The notes below the pieces were generated by a model that saw only the letters and a list, made by a program, of their open reading frames with translations, was not told the DNA's origin and made no database searches. This document shows, piece by piece, positions 21,901 to 35,238 of a DNA stretch of 64,000 bases. Source of the stretch: Lingula anatina (Eukaryota; Brachiopoda; Lingulata; Lingulida; Lingulidae). The position numbers and the translations under genes are program-made. The DNA lies in contig NW_019775536.1 of the NCBI RefSeq assembly GCF_001039355.2, positions 674,376 to 738,375 on the forward strand. The letters run 5' to 3'. Numbering within the stretch: position 1 is the stretch's first letter; every line of letters starts with the position of its first letter.

Positions 21901-24900
21901 GCAACCCAGTACCAGAAGAAAAGCGACGTTCCCAGACCCCCACCAACGCTAACAATGCCTGGCAGAACTGCCGCAGGCTGATCTATGTCCACAGGTCCGC
22001 ACAAAAAGGATATATGATTGGTCATTGGCCCATTCCAGAGAACTTTTGGCCGGACCTGAACAGTCCCACCTTGGTAAGTGTAATCAGTTGAAATCTGACA
22101 GGCATTCAAAAGATCCTTGAAAGTTTGGTTATTTCTAGCTTATTAGTCCACTTTTTTCAGCAAAAAAAAAAATGGCACTGGTTTTGTAATGCACTCAAAA
22201 TTGATACTGAAGATGTTTTTTCAAACACCAGCTAAATTCTTGCTGAACACTGAAATAAAGGAAACCTTTTAACAGGAGCTGCATCCACTCAGCATTAGTT
22301 TGAAGAAACTATGAAAAATGTTGACTATTCCCAAATATAAGTTTTTAAAAATTTTTTTGTTTCAGACCCCACGGTCAGCCCACCCTAATGTGAAGTTTTC
22401 CTGTACCCCCTGTGATCCTATGGCTGTCGAGAATTTCCCCTTTGATAAATACGAGTTGGAACCGTCCCCTCTGACACAGTACATCCTGGAGAGGAGACAG
22501 CCAAATGCTTGCTGGCAGGTAAAATATGAATGATATATTAATGTTTAAAAAATAAAAATGTGAATAATTATAATTTATAATAAATCAGTCATTATAAACT
22601 ACACACATAGTGTTGTTAAATGATCTGTCTGTCATTCCTCTAGTATCATAACAGTTAAAAAAAGGTACTACTAAATGAATTTATTAATGTGTGCCCCACT
22701 GAAAATACATACTAAAATCTGTCACCAGCACAAAAAAGATTTAATTTGTTTTTATATAGTTGTTATTCCATTATGTTTCAATGCCCTCATTTCTCCTGTA
22801 GTTAAATGTAGATTTATTTACTTTTGTCTCTTTTTGTTTGAATAAATCATTGAAAATAACACTTCAATGTCCTAATTGTCCCTGTTATACATTGCAGGTG
22901 TTTGTAAGCAATAGTGCCAAATACAGCGACATTGGTCATCCGTTTGGCTATCTAAAGCCCAGTAGTAATCTCACCATGGTCAATCTGATAGTGATGCCAT
23001 ACAACTACCCAGTGTTGCTGCCTCTACTTGGTAAGTGAGCAGCTGTTGTGTGCTTTCATGCATAATGCATATGTCTGTTAGTGTGAGAGAGAGAGAGAGG
23101 TTGATAGTACGAATTATGTTAATTTGTGGAAATGCATGTTTACGCTGCAATTGATCTAGAAAGGATTCCACAGAATTTTTCTTTCAGTTAAAAAGGGTAA
23201 TTTAGTGTTTGGTTTAAAAAAATGAAAAGATAACATTTCAAAATCTGTACTTCTTTCTTAATAGTGAATTTTCAGTGTGGTGGAGTAAGTTTTATCAAAT
23301 TTGACAGAGAAATTTTAATAATACCTGGTATGCAAGGTTTTAGTATTTTTACGTCCTTGTTATGTGATGTTTTCCTGCAGAAGATCTATTCAAAGTCCAC
23401 AAACTGAAACCTAACCAAAGATGGCGGCAGCAGTTTGACAACTATCTCAAAACCATGCCAGTGTACTATGCAGGGGTAAGTGGTGGCATTTTCAGAGTGT
23501 TCGGGAATGTTTACTTCCTACCCCCCCCCCCCCCCCCTCTTGTCTTTTCAACTGCTGTCCTCTCTTCAGTAAAAGCTGTATCCAAAGTTAAAAAATGGGC
23601 AGTCTAAATTTGGGGAAAGATTTAATAACTATGTGATGTCTAGCCAGGAAACAAGAGACATTTTATCTGTAGTAGACTTTCTTGTGCCAAATCCATTATC
23701 ATTTCTTGCCTTTTCTTGGAACTGTATTGCCGATTGATTAGAATCTCTGTAAATCCAGACAGTCTGGCATTGTGTGGCAACTGAAATGCATTACTAGCTT
23801 ATGTCATTTATTTTTAGAACTTTGCAAAAACAAAGTGATTTGATTATTATTTTTTTTACAAGGAAACGACTTTCAGATAAGGTCTGTTTATTTTAGAAAC
23901 TTGTACATTGCCATGAAGTTTTTCAATTATTTATTTTGACACTACAATAAAATTAGTTGGAAATACCTCAGTTAATCGACAATTTTATATTTTTATTTAA
24001 AAGTTTTAGTTGTATGTGGTTAGGGTGTTCAGTAATGTTCAAACTTTATGATAGCAAATTTAAATCAATCAAATATATCCCTTATTCTAGGCAAAACTTT
24101 TTTCATCTAAATTAGTAGTTATTTGTCAACACTTGTCTCAAAAAAATAAAAAATGAGATAAAATAGCAGCCCTCATTTGTATATTATAGCCACTGCGGAG
24201 AGCTCTTAGTCGTATGGGTGTTCCCAACCTCGTACCCGAGAACATGGAAAACTGTCTTAGCTACAGCGTCATTTCCTACCTCAAGAAACTGAAGAACCAG
24301 GCCAAGCAGGATTACGACCGTCTGGTAGCCTCTGTTGGACAGAAAATACCTCTGCATGAAGGAATCAAAGTACAGTCAAGGTGAGGCTTGGGATAAAATT
24401 AATAGATTGCTAATTTTAAAATAATTTTATTTCATTAAAAGAGTGCTTGCAGCCAAAGGTTAAAACTAGAGGCAGATTTCATTTTTACTGTTAGATATTC
24501 AGCATTCTGTGTGATTGTCATTAGATTTTAAAATATGATTGAGGAAAAGATGATAGAAAACCATGATTAAGTTTTGCTTTCAAAAGTTGAAATAAGATTA
24601 TAATTATTAAATCAAGTATTGCGTTTTTCTTTACTATTATGGTTCCAGGTTGAAAGCAAACGCTCACACTTCTGAATCAATTATTGTCAAATAAGCAGAC
24701 CAAACTGTTATTCTGTATTATTATTAAGATCATATTTTAATCAGTGGAATTAACTTATTGTGCTCTACTCACTAGGTCCCAGACGTCACTTTTAGAGCGG
24801 AAGGACCTGCAGCAGTTAATGCAACATTACGGGGGCTCTATCTCAGTGCTGAAGGAACAGCTCAGTGAATACAGTGGCTTCAGTCTGGGTGTTCCTGATA

Positions 24901-27900
24901 GAGATATTCAACCACAGATGTATAGGTATGCTGGCCTGCCTGCTCTACTTCTTACATAGAATAAAAAATTTGCATTTACAAAATGTTTTTGAGAAAAAGA
25001 GGGTCTTAGAATTGAAGGCAATATATATTTTTTCAACTGGAAGCTTGACTTTTTCTTTAATTCCATATACTTTAGATTAAACCTATTATATCATGTAAAA
25101 ATAATAGATAAATGATCAATAAAGAATTAATAGATAAATAAATATGTAAATCAGTATTTAAAAATGGCCACATTTATTAAGTGTCCATTAATTCATCCTC
25201 TTATTTATTCTTTTCTCTCATCAAAGTGCATGTCTAATGACCTGTCTCTCTTTCTCACTCTCTCACATCATTATCAAAAAATTCAACCACAAGTCTGTTT
25301 ACAGTATTTGCCAATAACCCCAAAGCCACAGCTCTTGTGCCTAAAAAGTGACAATGAGCCGTCCATGTTTGGGGAAAGATTGAAACCAGTCTGGGCAGGA
25401 AGCAAGACTGTTCTATACTTTGACTTTCTTGTGCCAAAACCCCGGATACAAATTCAGTCAAGAAAATAACATATCATGTATGCATGAGAAAATTTCATAG
25501 TAAAGCCTAATTTTGCTGTTAATATATTCATTTGATATTGTCAGTCTGATAATCAATATAATAATTCAACACCAGTTGTATGTTTTCAGCCAGAGAATTT
25601 GATAATTTTTTGTATGCAGACACAGTATTTATATAAAGTTTACATTTAATAAAAGATAAAATGTCATTTCAGGAATCCTTTTGACATACCAAGGACAGAT
25701 CTTCTCGATCAAATATCCCGGATGCGTGCCAATTATTTACAGCCCTCACCAACAGGCACCCGCCTCGTGGATGACGGTAAGTACCAACAGCAGAATTGAT
25801 ACTTTGCCCTAAAAATGTTTTGTTACTTATACTGGTGGTTAGAGATTTTTGATTTTTTTAAAATTTTATTAGGTGCATGAAATGTTCATATTACTTAACA
25901 TGATCAGTGAATCACCCCATCCCTGTAACTTGTGAATGCAGCTTTTTATTCTTCGTCCTTCTTGAAATGAAGTCATTATCTTTAGACCCCATTCCCAGAG
26001 ATTAGATTGATCTACTTTAGATCGACCTAACTACCTGGGGGTTCACGCTAAATAGCTGTCAGCCGAGCGGGCACAAAAGTTAATTACCCCCTTACAGCTT
26101 GTAGTAGGCGGGACGGACATTTAAGCAGGATTATCTGACAGTAATCTAGTGAGACTCCCTGTGGGGATAGATCGATCTAAAAGCTCTGGGAATACGCCCT
26201 TAGTGATTCCTGATTTTCAGGATTTTCGATTTGCTCTAACAGTGAGACATGAATGAAGTTTTATTTACTGTGAATTGAGGATTTTATTTCTCCTTAACTG
26301 TAATCACTGCATGCNNNNNNNNNNNNNNNNNNNNNNNNNNNNNNNNNNNNNNNNNNNNNNNNNNNNNNNNNNNNNNNNNNNNNNNNNNNNNNNNNNNNNC
26401 CCCCCTCCAGTAGAACCCTGTATTAACAGTATTTGTCAACATCATGTTCTTTTTCCAGATCAAATGCACAGCATACCAGTCCAAGAGATGGGCAACTACC
26501 AGGAATATCTGAAGAAGGCCCCGCAGCCGCTGAGAGAAATTGACACACAACCTGTCAGGTTACATATGTTTGGAAATCCCTTCAAAGTTAATAAAGTGAG
26601 TACAACTAGGGTTTACTTGTGGATATTTGGCTAACTTAAATGTCACAGCCACTTGGTGTTTGTAAGTGTGGAGAGTTTTCCCTGTGAGTTGTCCAGCCGT
26701 CATTTAGATGACCTCTGGCCTATATTTTCAAATACAGCTGGACATGAATTTTTTAGAGGGTGATGATACATTTGTAGTTAGATTACCTGTAAATTGATGG
26801 CCAAAATACAGATCAACATTTTGGACTTCCTGTACTCCAATTCCTGGGGAAACTCCTGGTGAAGGGTTATGGATAGGGGTAAATACAGAGAGAGGGAGAG
26901 GGGTGAATACAGAGAGTGAGAGATTTTAGTACATTATATTGTAGCCATTAACTGTAGCACTGCTATAATGTCACTAGGGGTTTGACCATATGTATCTATT
27001 CTGTTAGATCTATCCTCTTTTATTTTATTCATTATATATGTTCTTCCCACAGAATATAATGATAGACGAAGCAGATGAGGCAATGCCAGGGCAGCAGAAA
27101 ATGAAACGTTCCTTAGAATCTCCGCCCAGTTCTCCAGGCCCTAAGAGACGGAAACCTGGTGAGTATCCATACTGGACGTAATGTCCGTCCTGAACATTTT
27201 ATCTGTCCTGGACATATCCATCCTGGACATCATATCTGTCCTAGACATATCCGTCCTGGACATCATATCTGTCGTAGACATATCCATCCTGGACATCATA
27301 TCTGTCGTAGACGTATCCATCCTGGACATCATATCTGTCCTAAGCATATCTGTCCTGGACATCATATCTGTCCTAGACATATCCGTCCTGGACATCATAT
27401 CTGTCCTAGACATATCCGTCCTGGACATCATGTCTGTCCTAGACATATCCATCCTGGACATTATATCTGTCCAATTACAGCTGCATGAAATCTTACATTC
27501 TTTGTTGCATTACAAAGAAAATAGTAACAGCACTGTATTATTGATTGAAAAATAAAATTAAGTAAGTGTTTGAAAAGGTAATTTAATGATTACAAGAGCA
27601 CCAAGGACCTGTAAGGCACCAGTATATGAGTGGAACAAGTGTGTTAAAGAAATAAGAATGAATTTAATCCCTTTTGTTTTTCATGTCTGCAGCAAAACAT
27701 AGATTATGTTCATCCATTAGATTTCTAAATATTTTTATGGATAAGATTTATTAGGGTCTTTTGTCTTTTATTTTGAAGTTGAGCTAACATTGTGTTGTTT
27801 GTCTCTAGGTTAGAGAGTTATGAGTATTATATCACACATTTTCTAACTGCTTGTGTGGCACATACTTTTAAAGTCGCCCATGCAGGTCATCTCATCATTT

Positions 27901-29383
27901 CTGTCAAATTTGATAACACCTGTGTGTATTAAAAGCTTATTGACAAATAAGCGATTAAAATTGTTTTTTGCATGCAGGGCAGATTACAGCAGTGCTATAT
28001 TGGGTTAACAGGTGAATAAGGGTGTAGGAAAATGCATTAATTTTCACATTTGGCATCTTGAATTTAGCCATATTATTTTGGAAAAAAAGAGCTGTGTGTA
28101 AAGTGAAATTTTATTTTGTACAATATCCAGGTCCTCTCCCCAAAGATATAAAATGGCGTCCAGGGTCCCCCTCCATAGGGCAACAAATGGAAGCCCAGAA
28201 ATGTGACGATTCTAAAGTCAAAGAACAAGGTAATTGTGACATTTTCACATTCTGAATTCAAGTGGCCTATAATTCTAACTGTTTTTAATATTTTCCTTTT
28301 TTTTAAGTACGGCAATTTTATGTCTTTTGCAAGCAGGTGTTTTATTGGTTTTTGGAAAGATGTGTAATGTGATTACTGAATTAGTCTGTGTTGTATTCAC
28401 AGTACATGGAGAAGTCTTCTAAAACTTGGCCGATTTGAAGGCATTCCTAAATATATAAAAGTATGAATTCACAAAATGGTTCTAAATTTTTTCCTGATGT
28501 ATTTTTCGTTTCTTCAGAAACAAATCACAACAATCTGATTGCCAAGGACAACAACCATGTGATCAAGAATGCCTCTCCTGAACCAATAGAAATGAACAAT
28601 CACTTTGATGCCTCAGACACAGAATCTGTGAACAGTGACACCAATTCCCTCTCGCCCCCAACCATAGTATTAGACGGTTACACATCGCAGGGAGAAGAGG
28701 ACAATCTTAGGGGGAGGCTTTCACCCATGTCAAAATTACAGCAACAGAAACAAGAAGCTCAGGCGATAGCGCATAATAAAAAATTACGACGATTGGTCGT
28801 TCGGGAAGTGAAACAACCTGGAAAAAGTAAGATTTCAAGTTGGACAATGTATTTGCTTTTGATAATTTTTGCACTAATCGGAAATTAATTGATAGCATTT
28901 CTTTATAAATAATTTGCTGTTGTCACAGTGAATTGGTTTGTATTATTATGATGGCTACGAGTATGTATTTTGCATTTAACCATAGTGTGATAACAGGAGC
29001 CCATGAGGGAATTCTGAAGTTGTTTTAATCTCATTTGAAATAAGTTTTGTTCACCTAAACAGAACTTTAAACTATTTAAATTTTTTTCTGCATTGTTATT
29101 CTGATTGCAGCTTATTCACTGCTCATTCACTTGTAATAACTCTTCTTTTCCAGATTATGCCCCATTGTTTCAACATCTCGGCTGTATCCAAGGCAACCTT
29201 GACCTCAAACTGACATTTCTTAGAGATGTAATTCATGAAGCCTCACGCTTCAAAAAACGTGCGTTGATTGAAATGCTTGAACAGTTTGAAGAGACGTTGG
29301 TGAAAAAAGAGATGGGAAATAACAACAGACAAAACAACTGCCACAATGTGAAAGTATTACCAGGCTCTAATGATGGGAGGTAG
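18913..29383 (+). CDS. Integrator complex subunit 6
   Basis: Nineteen coding exons give 898 aa, close to human INTS6 (887 aa). Exons: 18913-19023, 19112-19189, 19844-19993, 20123-20212, 20649-20841, 21131-21262, 21506-21538, 21871-22073, 22366-22518, 22898-23030, 23381-23475, 24190-24380, 24776-24925, 25673-25776, 26459-26595, 27053-27158, 28131-28229, 28518-28826, 29154-29383. All junctions are GT-AG and keep frame. The N-terminal von Willebrand A domain has the MIDAS motif D9-x-S11-x-S13. The conserved EPFRWDQRL, FDKYELEPSPLTQ, HPFGYL and MPYNYPVLLPLL blocks are all present, and the last exon encodes the conserved C-terminal helical segment (FLRDVIHEASRFKKR). As part of Integrator it acts in the nucleus in 3' processing of snRNAs and attenuation of transcription, linking PP2A to the complex in studied animals. 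The 33-bp exon 7 is the least certain. Confidence 0.96.
25985..26199. mobile_element. 215-bp MITE with TTA target duplication
   Basis: Lies in INTS6 intron 14. Begins GACCCCATTCCCAGAG and ends CTCTGGGAATACGCCC, with TTA directly outside both ends (25,982-25,984 and 26,200-26,202). Subterminal GATCGATCT words are also inverted. TTA duplications with G-starting termini fit PIF/Harbinger-derived MITEs. Related copies lie near 32,085 and 40,733. Confidence 0.8.
26315..26399. other. Assembly gap (85 N)
   Basis: Unknown sequence inside INTS6 intron 14. No exon appears to be missing, because exons 14 and 15 join in frame. Confidence 0.99.
27180..27472. repeat. 33-bp minisatellite in INTS6 intron 16
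   Basis: About nine copies of a 33-bp unit containing CATCCTGGACATCATATCTG, beginning some 20 bp after the exon 16 donor. Since 33 is divisible by three and the unit lacks stops, long open frames appear on both strands (peptides such as ISVLDISVLDI). These are artefacts and not exons. Within the unit, CTGGACAT and CTAGACAT words alternate. Confidence 0.9.
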
Positions 29384-29841
29384 CTGAGGAGGTTGAGGGG
29401 GGGGGGGGGGATTTGGGCAGGGGGGTCTCTAAGAAACCACTGACAAAGCCAACATCATGCAATGGAGATTATGACAAAAATTGTCCAGAAAAAAAAATTG
29501 AGTTTTTATCCACAAGCACTGGATGTACAAGTCAAGTATTTGCTTACTTAATTAAGTGAGTTGACCAGTGACAGTCTGGGTCAAGGTCCCTGAATTGACC
29601 AATCAGTTGTTCCGTTACAAAATCGTGTGACACTGAAATTTGAATTCCAGCTGAGTACAATGTGGTAAACATTCCAGAAACAATATCTTTTGATATTCAG
29701 GATTATTGACTGCTTTGATGTTTGATAAGAAAAAATGAATCCATATTTAACATTTCTGTGTATGTAATTTGAATATTATAAAGGTAGCTGATGAAGGAAA
29801 TAGATATAAGTGAATCAATTTTTTTTCATAAAATATTTTTG

Positions 29842-29847
29842 AATAAA
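29842..29847 (+). terminator. INTS6 poly(A) signal candidate
   Basis: First clear AATAAA after the INTS6 stop codon, giving a 3' UTR of roughly 480 bp. Other signals further on are possible. Confidence 0.5.
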
Positions 29848-30005
29848 GGAAACATTTATAATTGAATAGCCTGTCTTGGAAAAAACTAAATTCAGTGATA
29901 TCTGGAGTCAAACCACACATTTTGCCTTGCAGCACTGGCAAATTTATTTTTAAGAATATTGCATCAGCAGTTAAAGTTTTTTGCAGTCAAGATTTATACA
30001 AATTA

Positions 30006-30472
30006 TATTATCCCAAAAGATCAAAATGGTGTAAAAAGTGTCATAAGAGACACATTTGCTTTGTCAGTGAGGTTTTAACAATACTATTGTCTGTGATATT
30101 TTGATAAGAAAATTTGGGGGGAAACAAGTGATACATTTTTGTTGAATATAAAGATGTATCAGTTATATAAAAATAAACATTTTCTTGAAACTTAGTTATG
30201 TGTTTGGTATTATGAGCTGCTATCTGTCCACAAATTACTAACATAGTATACTCTCTTTCTCGCTCTATTTTTCCAGTAAAGATAGTTGGTTCAAAATCCA
30301 ACATTTGCACAGAAAACACCCATTTTACAGTCTAGCTGTCCAATTTCTGAACATGAAGACTAAAGTAGAGCAATTAGATAAAAAATTTTCCACATACCAT
30401 ACCAATACCCAATGCCTTTTTCTCATTTGATAAAAAAAATAATTATAGATTTCCTCAATTGAAGGGTAGCTC
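30006..30472. repeat. Left copy of a dispersed segment beyond INTS6
   Basis: Matches 35,836-36,474 with moderate divergence and small indels. The shared words include TCCCAAAAGATCAAAATGG and TAAAGATGTATCAGTTATAT. The two copies bracket the first RPP38-relic/EPDR block, so they mark a likely duplication boundary. No gene. Confidence 0.8.
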
Positions 30473-30697
30473 ACAATCCCAGCTAGTACATACTTTGAAA
30501 CTAGTAGAGGCTTGTTGAGGGGTCAAATGCTGCATTTTATAGTGCAAATGTCCAACTTGTGATGAATGTTCCTTGGGCTAAAAGAAAAATTGTTATCCAT
30601 AGAGACATGCTCTATCAATGCATAAATTAGCATAAATTAATTACAATAATCTAAATACACATTTTATCTTGACCTTGCAAAAGAAGAATAAAACTTG

Positions 30698-30748
30698 TTT
30701 TTTATCCTCTCCAGAAGAACCACTTATGTTTGTTTTTCCACTGTAGGC
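30698..30748 (-). pseudogene. RPP38 relic 1 (exon 2)
   Basis: 51 bp matching RPP38 exon 2 of the intact copies (56,402-56,452 and 61,788-61,838). Here the reading frame has an in-frame TAA, and the donor GTGAGT has become CAAGTT. A trace of exon 1 survives near 31,100-31,130, where the TTTAAAGATTTC-like 3' part is recognisable but the start region is lost. It is the most decayed of the four RPP38 copies and still lies head-to-head with an EPDR gene. Confidence 0.8.
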
Positions 30749-31413
30749 CTGCCCCCCCTCCCCCGAATGGTAACCATGACAACAGACTAAAGACAAGCAA
30801 TCCCTTTCATCGAAGCCCAATATATGATATTCCTGTGCTAGAATATATAGCATGAGCTTCTTATATGACACTTACCCCACAGATCGAGCTTCTATATAGC
30901 AGTTTTACAATTTGAAAAATAAATATGGTAAATATTAAAATATTGTAATTATTTCTTTTTTTTCACGTATTTAATTACTCACTGATATCTATGAAATGAC
31001 CAGGAAAAATCAGCGAAAGAATAAAAAAAAGGCGACAATTAGTTAATGTACTAATATAAGAATTAATTAATGTACTAATATAAATTAATACCATTTTAAG
31101 ATTTCTACTTTTTTGCCACCTTTTTTTCTTACATGGTATTTTAAATCATAATACCTTCTGAAAAAAATTTATAATTAAAATTATCTGTCATTGTCATATC
31201 ATGCTTTAATTTCTATAAATCGTTATTTATTAATCTAATTATTATTTATAATATCAATTAATCTTTTGTGTACCCAATTTTTTATAGCTCCAAATAAAGA
31301 GCTTGTATCATGCTCACTGGCATGTTACACAATAACTAAATATAAAGCCTGTAATACTTTGAACAACTCTATTTAATTATTTACACAAAATGCCAAACAG
31401 TCTTATCGATTCG

Positions 31414-31621
31414 GAGAAATAAACATTGAAAAAGAGGCAGCTGTCAGGAGAGTACGGCCCAGAGTCACGAGACCGGCATGTAGTGTTACAGTTATCTCCA
31501 CTGGTAAACAAGCGAGATCTGACAGTGCGTTCAAAATAAATCCGACTCATTCTCGACTAACCTTCTGTTCACAAGCACGGATCAGCTGCCCGGCATTGCG
31601 AAACTACCTCTACCTATAAAA
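31414..31621 (+). promoter_or_regulatory. EPDR promoter block, copy 1
   Basis: About 208 bp conserved upstream of four EPDR genes, from GAGAAATAAACATTGAAAA to a TATA box (TATAAAA, 31,615-31,621). It includes a CAGCTG E-box, a GATA-type TTATCT and the shared GCGAAACTACCTCTACC just before the TATA box. The start codon follows about 75 bp after the TATA box. Confidence 0.7.
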
Positions 31622-31694
31622 AACGGTGACACTAATAACCACAGCAGTTAAGAATCGACGCTCCTGACAGTGACAAGAGTCGAATTTAATGAAG

Positions 31695-34600
31695 ATGAAG
31701 ACCGCCATCGCAGTATTCAGCGTCTTGATCGTCGTGGTTCCTGCTATGTCCCAGCCTCCCCAGCCATGCTGTACACCGCCGCAATGGGAAGGAAATGTCG
31801 CTCAAAGCCAGGGACAGAACGTCGCAGGTCAAGGGCACAGGGCCGCGGTAGGATAAAGATTATATAAGAAATATTGTTTACAAATATTTTTTTTCATTAA
31901 AATTGACCCGAATATTAACAATCTCACGTTTCCGCTTCGCTAGTAGCCTTAATCATTAAGTTTATGACGATGCCGTTCACTAGCTAAAGCTGGCGTCACA
32001 GGAATGGAAGTCGGGGGCCCCATATGATTATGGTGTAGCTGCGGGTACACGATTAGTACAGCTAGGTTAGGGTTACACCCATAGATTTTCCATAGATTTT
32101 TAGATCGATCTATCCCTGTGGGGAATCTCACTAGATTACTGTCAGCTTGGCCGGCTTAAGCGTCTGTCCCGCCTACTAAAAGCTGTAAGGGGGTAATTAA
32201 CTACTAGTATGGTGCCCGCTCGGCTGACTGCAATTTAGCGTGAACCCCCAGCGTGCCCAACTTTTCACATAATACAGCAAGTACAGAGGTTAATTCTATC
32301 TCAGGGATTATACATATAATATATATATAATAAAATATATATATAATTAAAGAACTATTCTGCTATCAGTTAACATCTTTTAATCACAAATTTATTTGTT
32401 ATATATATATCAGTTCATTAAAATGGTTTTCCAATATACCTAGTATTGTATATATACCATTTAATTATTCAAACCTTTTTATTCTACACTGTACCAGTTA
32501 AGAGGGGTCCAAATATAAGGTGATATATCAAAATGTATTCTAGTCAATAATACTTTCAAGATTATGAATATCATCCCATTTATTCTCTTTTTTCAGCAAA
32601 TCATGAAGCTGTCCATGGACGCTAATCTTAAAAAAGTGGCTCATAGAGGTCAGTGGTACTATGACCAACAGGAGGGAACTTTCCAATTGCTACAGGATTT
32701 TAAAGCAGTAAGATAGATCTTTACTACAATATTATACCAGTGGTTAAGACTTCTTTACCTCTTTAGACTTTACACAACGATTATAAGGAATTACTAACTA
32801 TAAACAAGGACATTACATGAAGTTACCGAAAAAAGGTGGTGAATATTTAAGCGTCCCCAACTAGCTCATTGTTGTTGTATTTATGGACTTATTTTCAAAA
32901 ACCTCATCAGTCATCTTAAAGATACATATACGAACCGAGCATCGGTGGAGCGTGGATTCCCAGTAACACATGTAAACCACTTCTACTATTTTCTAATATG
33001 ACTCAAATAAATTCGACATGCCAAGGGATAAACTGAATAGATTACTCTATCTGCCATAAAAGACCTTTAGACTGCACTTTTTTTTTAATTTTTGGTTGGA
33101 AATTTAACCTACTTTCGTGACCAACTTTTATGCCCCATTGACATACACCTTAGAATGCCAGCAGAAAATTCCGTTCAAACATCATTTTTGGGTAAAATTA
33201 AACAATGCCTTTTGGCAATTCTCTTAGTTATACTACTTGAAACTATATGCTGGTATTTGGTTGATTTTTGTGACAAAAAATTGACATTGTATGCATCTTT
33301 AATAATTTTCTTGCAGGGCGTACAATACCAGATCACCAATGGTGGACCATGTGTTAAGAGCAAGCTGACACAACCATGGATGGGCTGCATCCCTAGTGTG
33401 TATAACCTTTGACCCTGACAGCTTAAATCTGTGCTCTATTTTGAATTATTAAAGAAATAAGAGGAGTTTGGGACTCTTTCATATTTATTTCAATACACAA
33501 TTTTTCATAAGTCTTATAATAACTAAAATGTTATAGAAGCATTGCCATTTATTTTTTAAAAAAAGCTGAAATAAGCATTGTCATTTATTTTTAAAAAGAT
33601 GCAATCTTTTCACAGATCATAATTTTGAAATGTCTGATTATCTAATAATTGAATTATAATTTATATTAATATTTTATTATCAGCAAAGGAAAACAGTGGG
33701 GGAAAAGTATTTGTTAACAAAAAAATTCTTTCACCAGTTTAACATATTTGCAAAGTCAGTGAAAATCATTATTCTATATAATCACAGAGACTTCCAAATT
33801 CATGGGCAGTGCTGTGTTGGGACTTGGTGACGATAGCATTAAAGTCAACAACTGGGCCATCTTCATGAACTCCAGCTCTCTCATGGGGACGTCTTACACA
33901 CAAGTTACTGCCAAAGACTGTGTTCCCATTGGCAGCTCATTCCAAGGATCAGCTAATGGAGGTAGGGCTACGTACATTATCATTGATAATCTTGAGACTG
34001 CCGATCAGAGGCTAATGTGAAAGTGGTGCTTTTTGGGAGGAGAAAACTGTGGTGCATTTGACATGGGGTGTTATTTTATCATCAAATTCCAGAATGATTA
34101 TGTTAACTGCCGTTTTACAGGTAAATTAGAATTTATTTTATTTCTATGAGTTATTTACATTGTATTTATTGTGAAATATGGATATCTTACAAACAGTTGT
34201 TATCCCTTTAAATAACACAAGAGGTTTTGTTTATAAGGATTTTCACTGTTGTTTCTACTGAATATTTTTATTAATTTTAAATTAAACTATAAATATGCTG
34301 CCCAGAGTGCAAGCTTGTTGTGGGTCATTCCACTGGAAAATAAACATTTGAATCAAAGTGAGAAAAACATTTTGTGTACCCTTTGCTTTATTTTGACTTG
34401 CCCCATTATTTTGTACTACATATAACCTTCCAATAAAGGGGAAAAATCAACAGTAATTTAAAAGCGGTGTCAACCAGTTATGAAGTGAAATAGTGCAGAT
34501 GTTTACCAACATGACAAAACTGTCCACTGTTCTGATTTAACATCGTTTCAAGCAGGGCTACTCCCTGTCCCTGCCCAACCTGAATTTTTACCTGTTCCAG

Positions 34601-35238
34601 AAAGGCGAGCCCTGTAAGCTCCAATTTCATCTTCGCTAGTTAAATAACATTTTTTTTCTGATGAACTTTCAGTTGGCATGATGTCGGTGCAAGGAGTGAC
34701 TAATGTTTCAGCAGGAATCAAAGACCCCAGTGTCTTTTCCTTGCCTGCAAGCTGCCAGAAAGCAAAGGAGGCAGATGAGAAGGACAAGGTAAACTCTTGA
34801 CCGTCATGAGCAAAAATGTTCATTAGCTTGGTAGTTGGATCTTAGATGATCATTTTCAAAATTACGAAAATATTTCAGCTTGTGTTTTATAAGTATCATA
34901 TATGATCTTGAATGTAGTATTTTTTCCAGGATAGTAAGCTTTCATCTGTATACAGGTAATCTAATAATGTCTATGGAAATGTGAAGTATTTTATCCAAGA
35001 TTTTGTCGAAAACCAACTCGCACTACATATCAAACAATTTGGCTATGTAGACCTAAGTGTGTGTGCGCACACACACACAAGGGGGCACACAATTACAGAT
35101 GCACACATCATTAATTTGACAACTTTTGCAATGAAACAACACTGACAATACAGGGATAACAAAGAGTGTTTAAGTTCCTTCAAAATTTCCTGCAATTTTG
35201 TCTTTCAGGACAGCGGCATGGACATCCGTCTGTTCTAA
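31695..35238 (+). CDS. Ependymin-related secreted protein, copy 1 (complete)
   Basis: Six exons (31695-31847, 32597-32707, 33317-33395, 33788-33961, 34673-34788, 35209-35238) encode 220 aa, the usual size of the ependymin family. The signal peptide is about residues 1-20. The PCCTPPQWEG start, GPCVKSKL, the FMGSAVLGLG block, KDCVPIGS and the DPSVFSLPASC block match the ependymin-related pattern of conserved cysteines. NSS and NVS are possible N-glycosylation sites. Family members are secreted and studied ones bind calcium or hydrophobic ligands; the role here is unknown. Exon 3 uses a GTGTGT donor; the frame would stop at TGA 14 bp after the donor if the intron stayed in. An in-frame ATG two codons upstream (31,689) is absent from the other copies, so the second ATG is preferred. 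Confidence 0.9.
32085..32255. mobile_element. Partial MITE of the TTA family
   Basis: Lies in EPDR copy 1 intron 1. It shares the TAGATCGATCTATC, CTCACTAGATTACTGTCAG and GCGTGAACCCCCAG words with the 215-bp element in INTS6, in the opposite orientation. The outer terminus is degraded. Confidence 0.65.

Noticed and set aside
27141-27555. Long open frames through the intron 16 minisatellite on both strands
   Set aside because: They arise from a 33-bp repeat lacking stops. The INTS6 exons on either side join in frame without them.
33311-33412. EPDR copy 1 ending at the TGA after PSVYNL
   Set aside because: Exons 4-6 continue the ependymin-family pattern in the correct phase after a conserved donor position, so this is treated as possible intron retention and not the main product.
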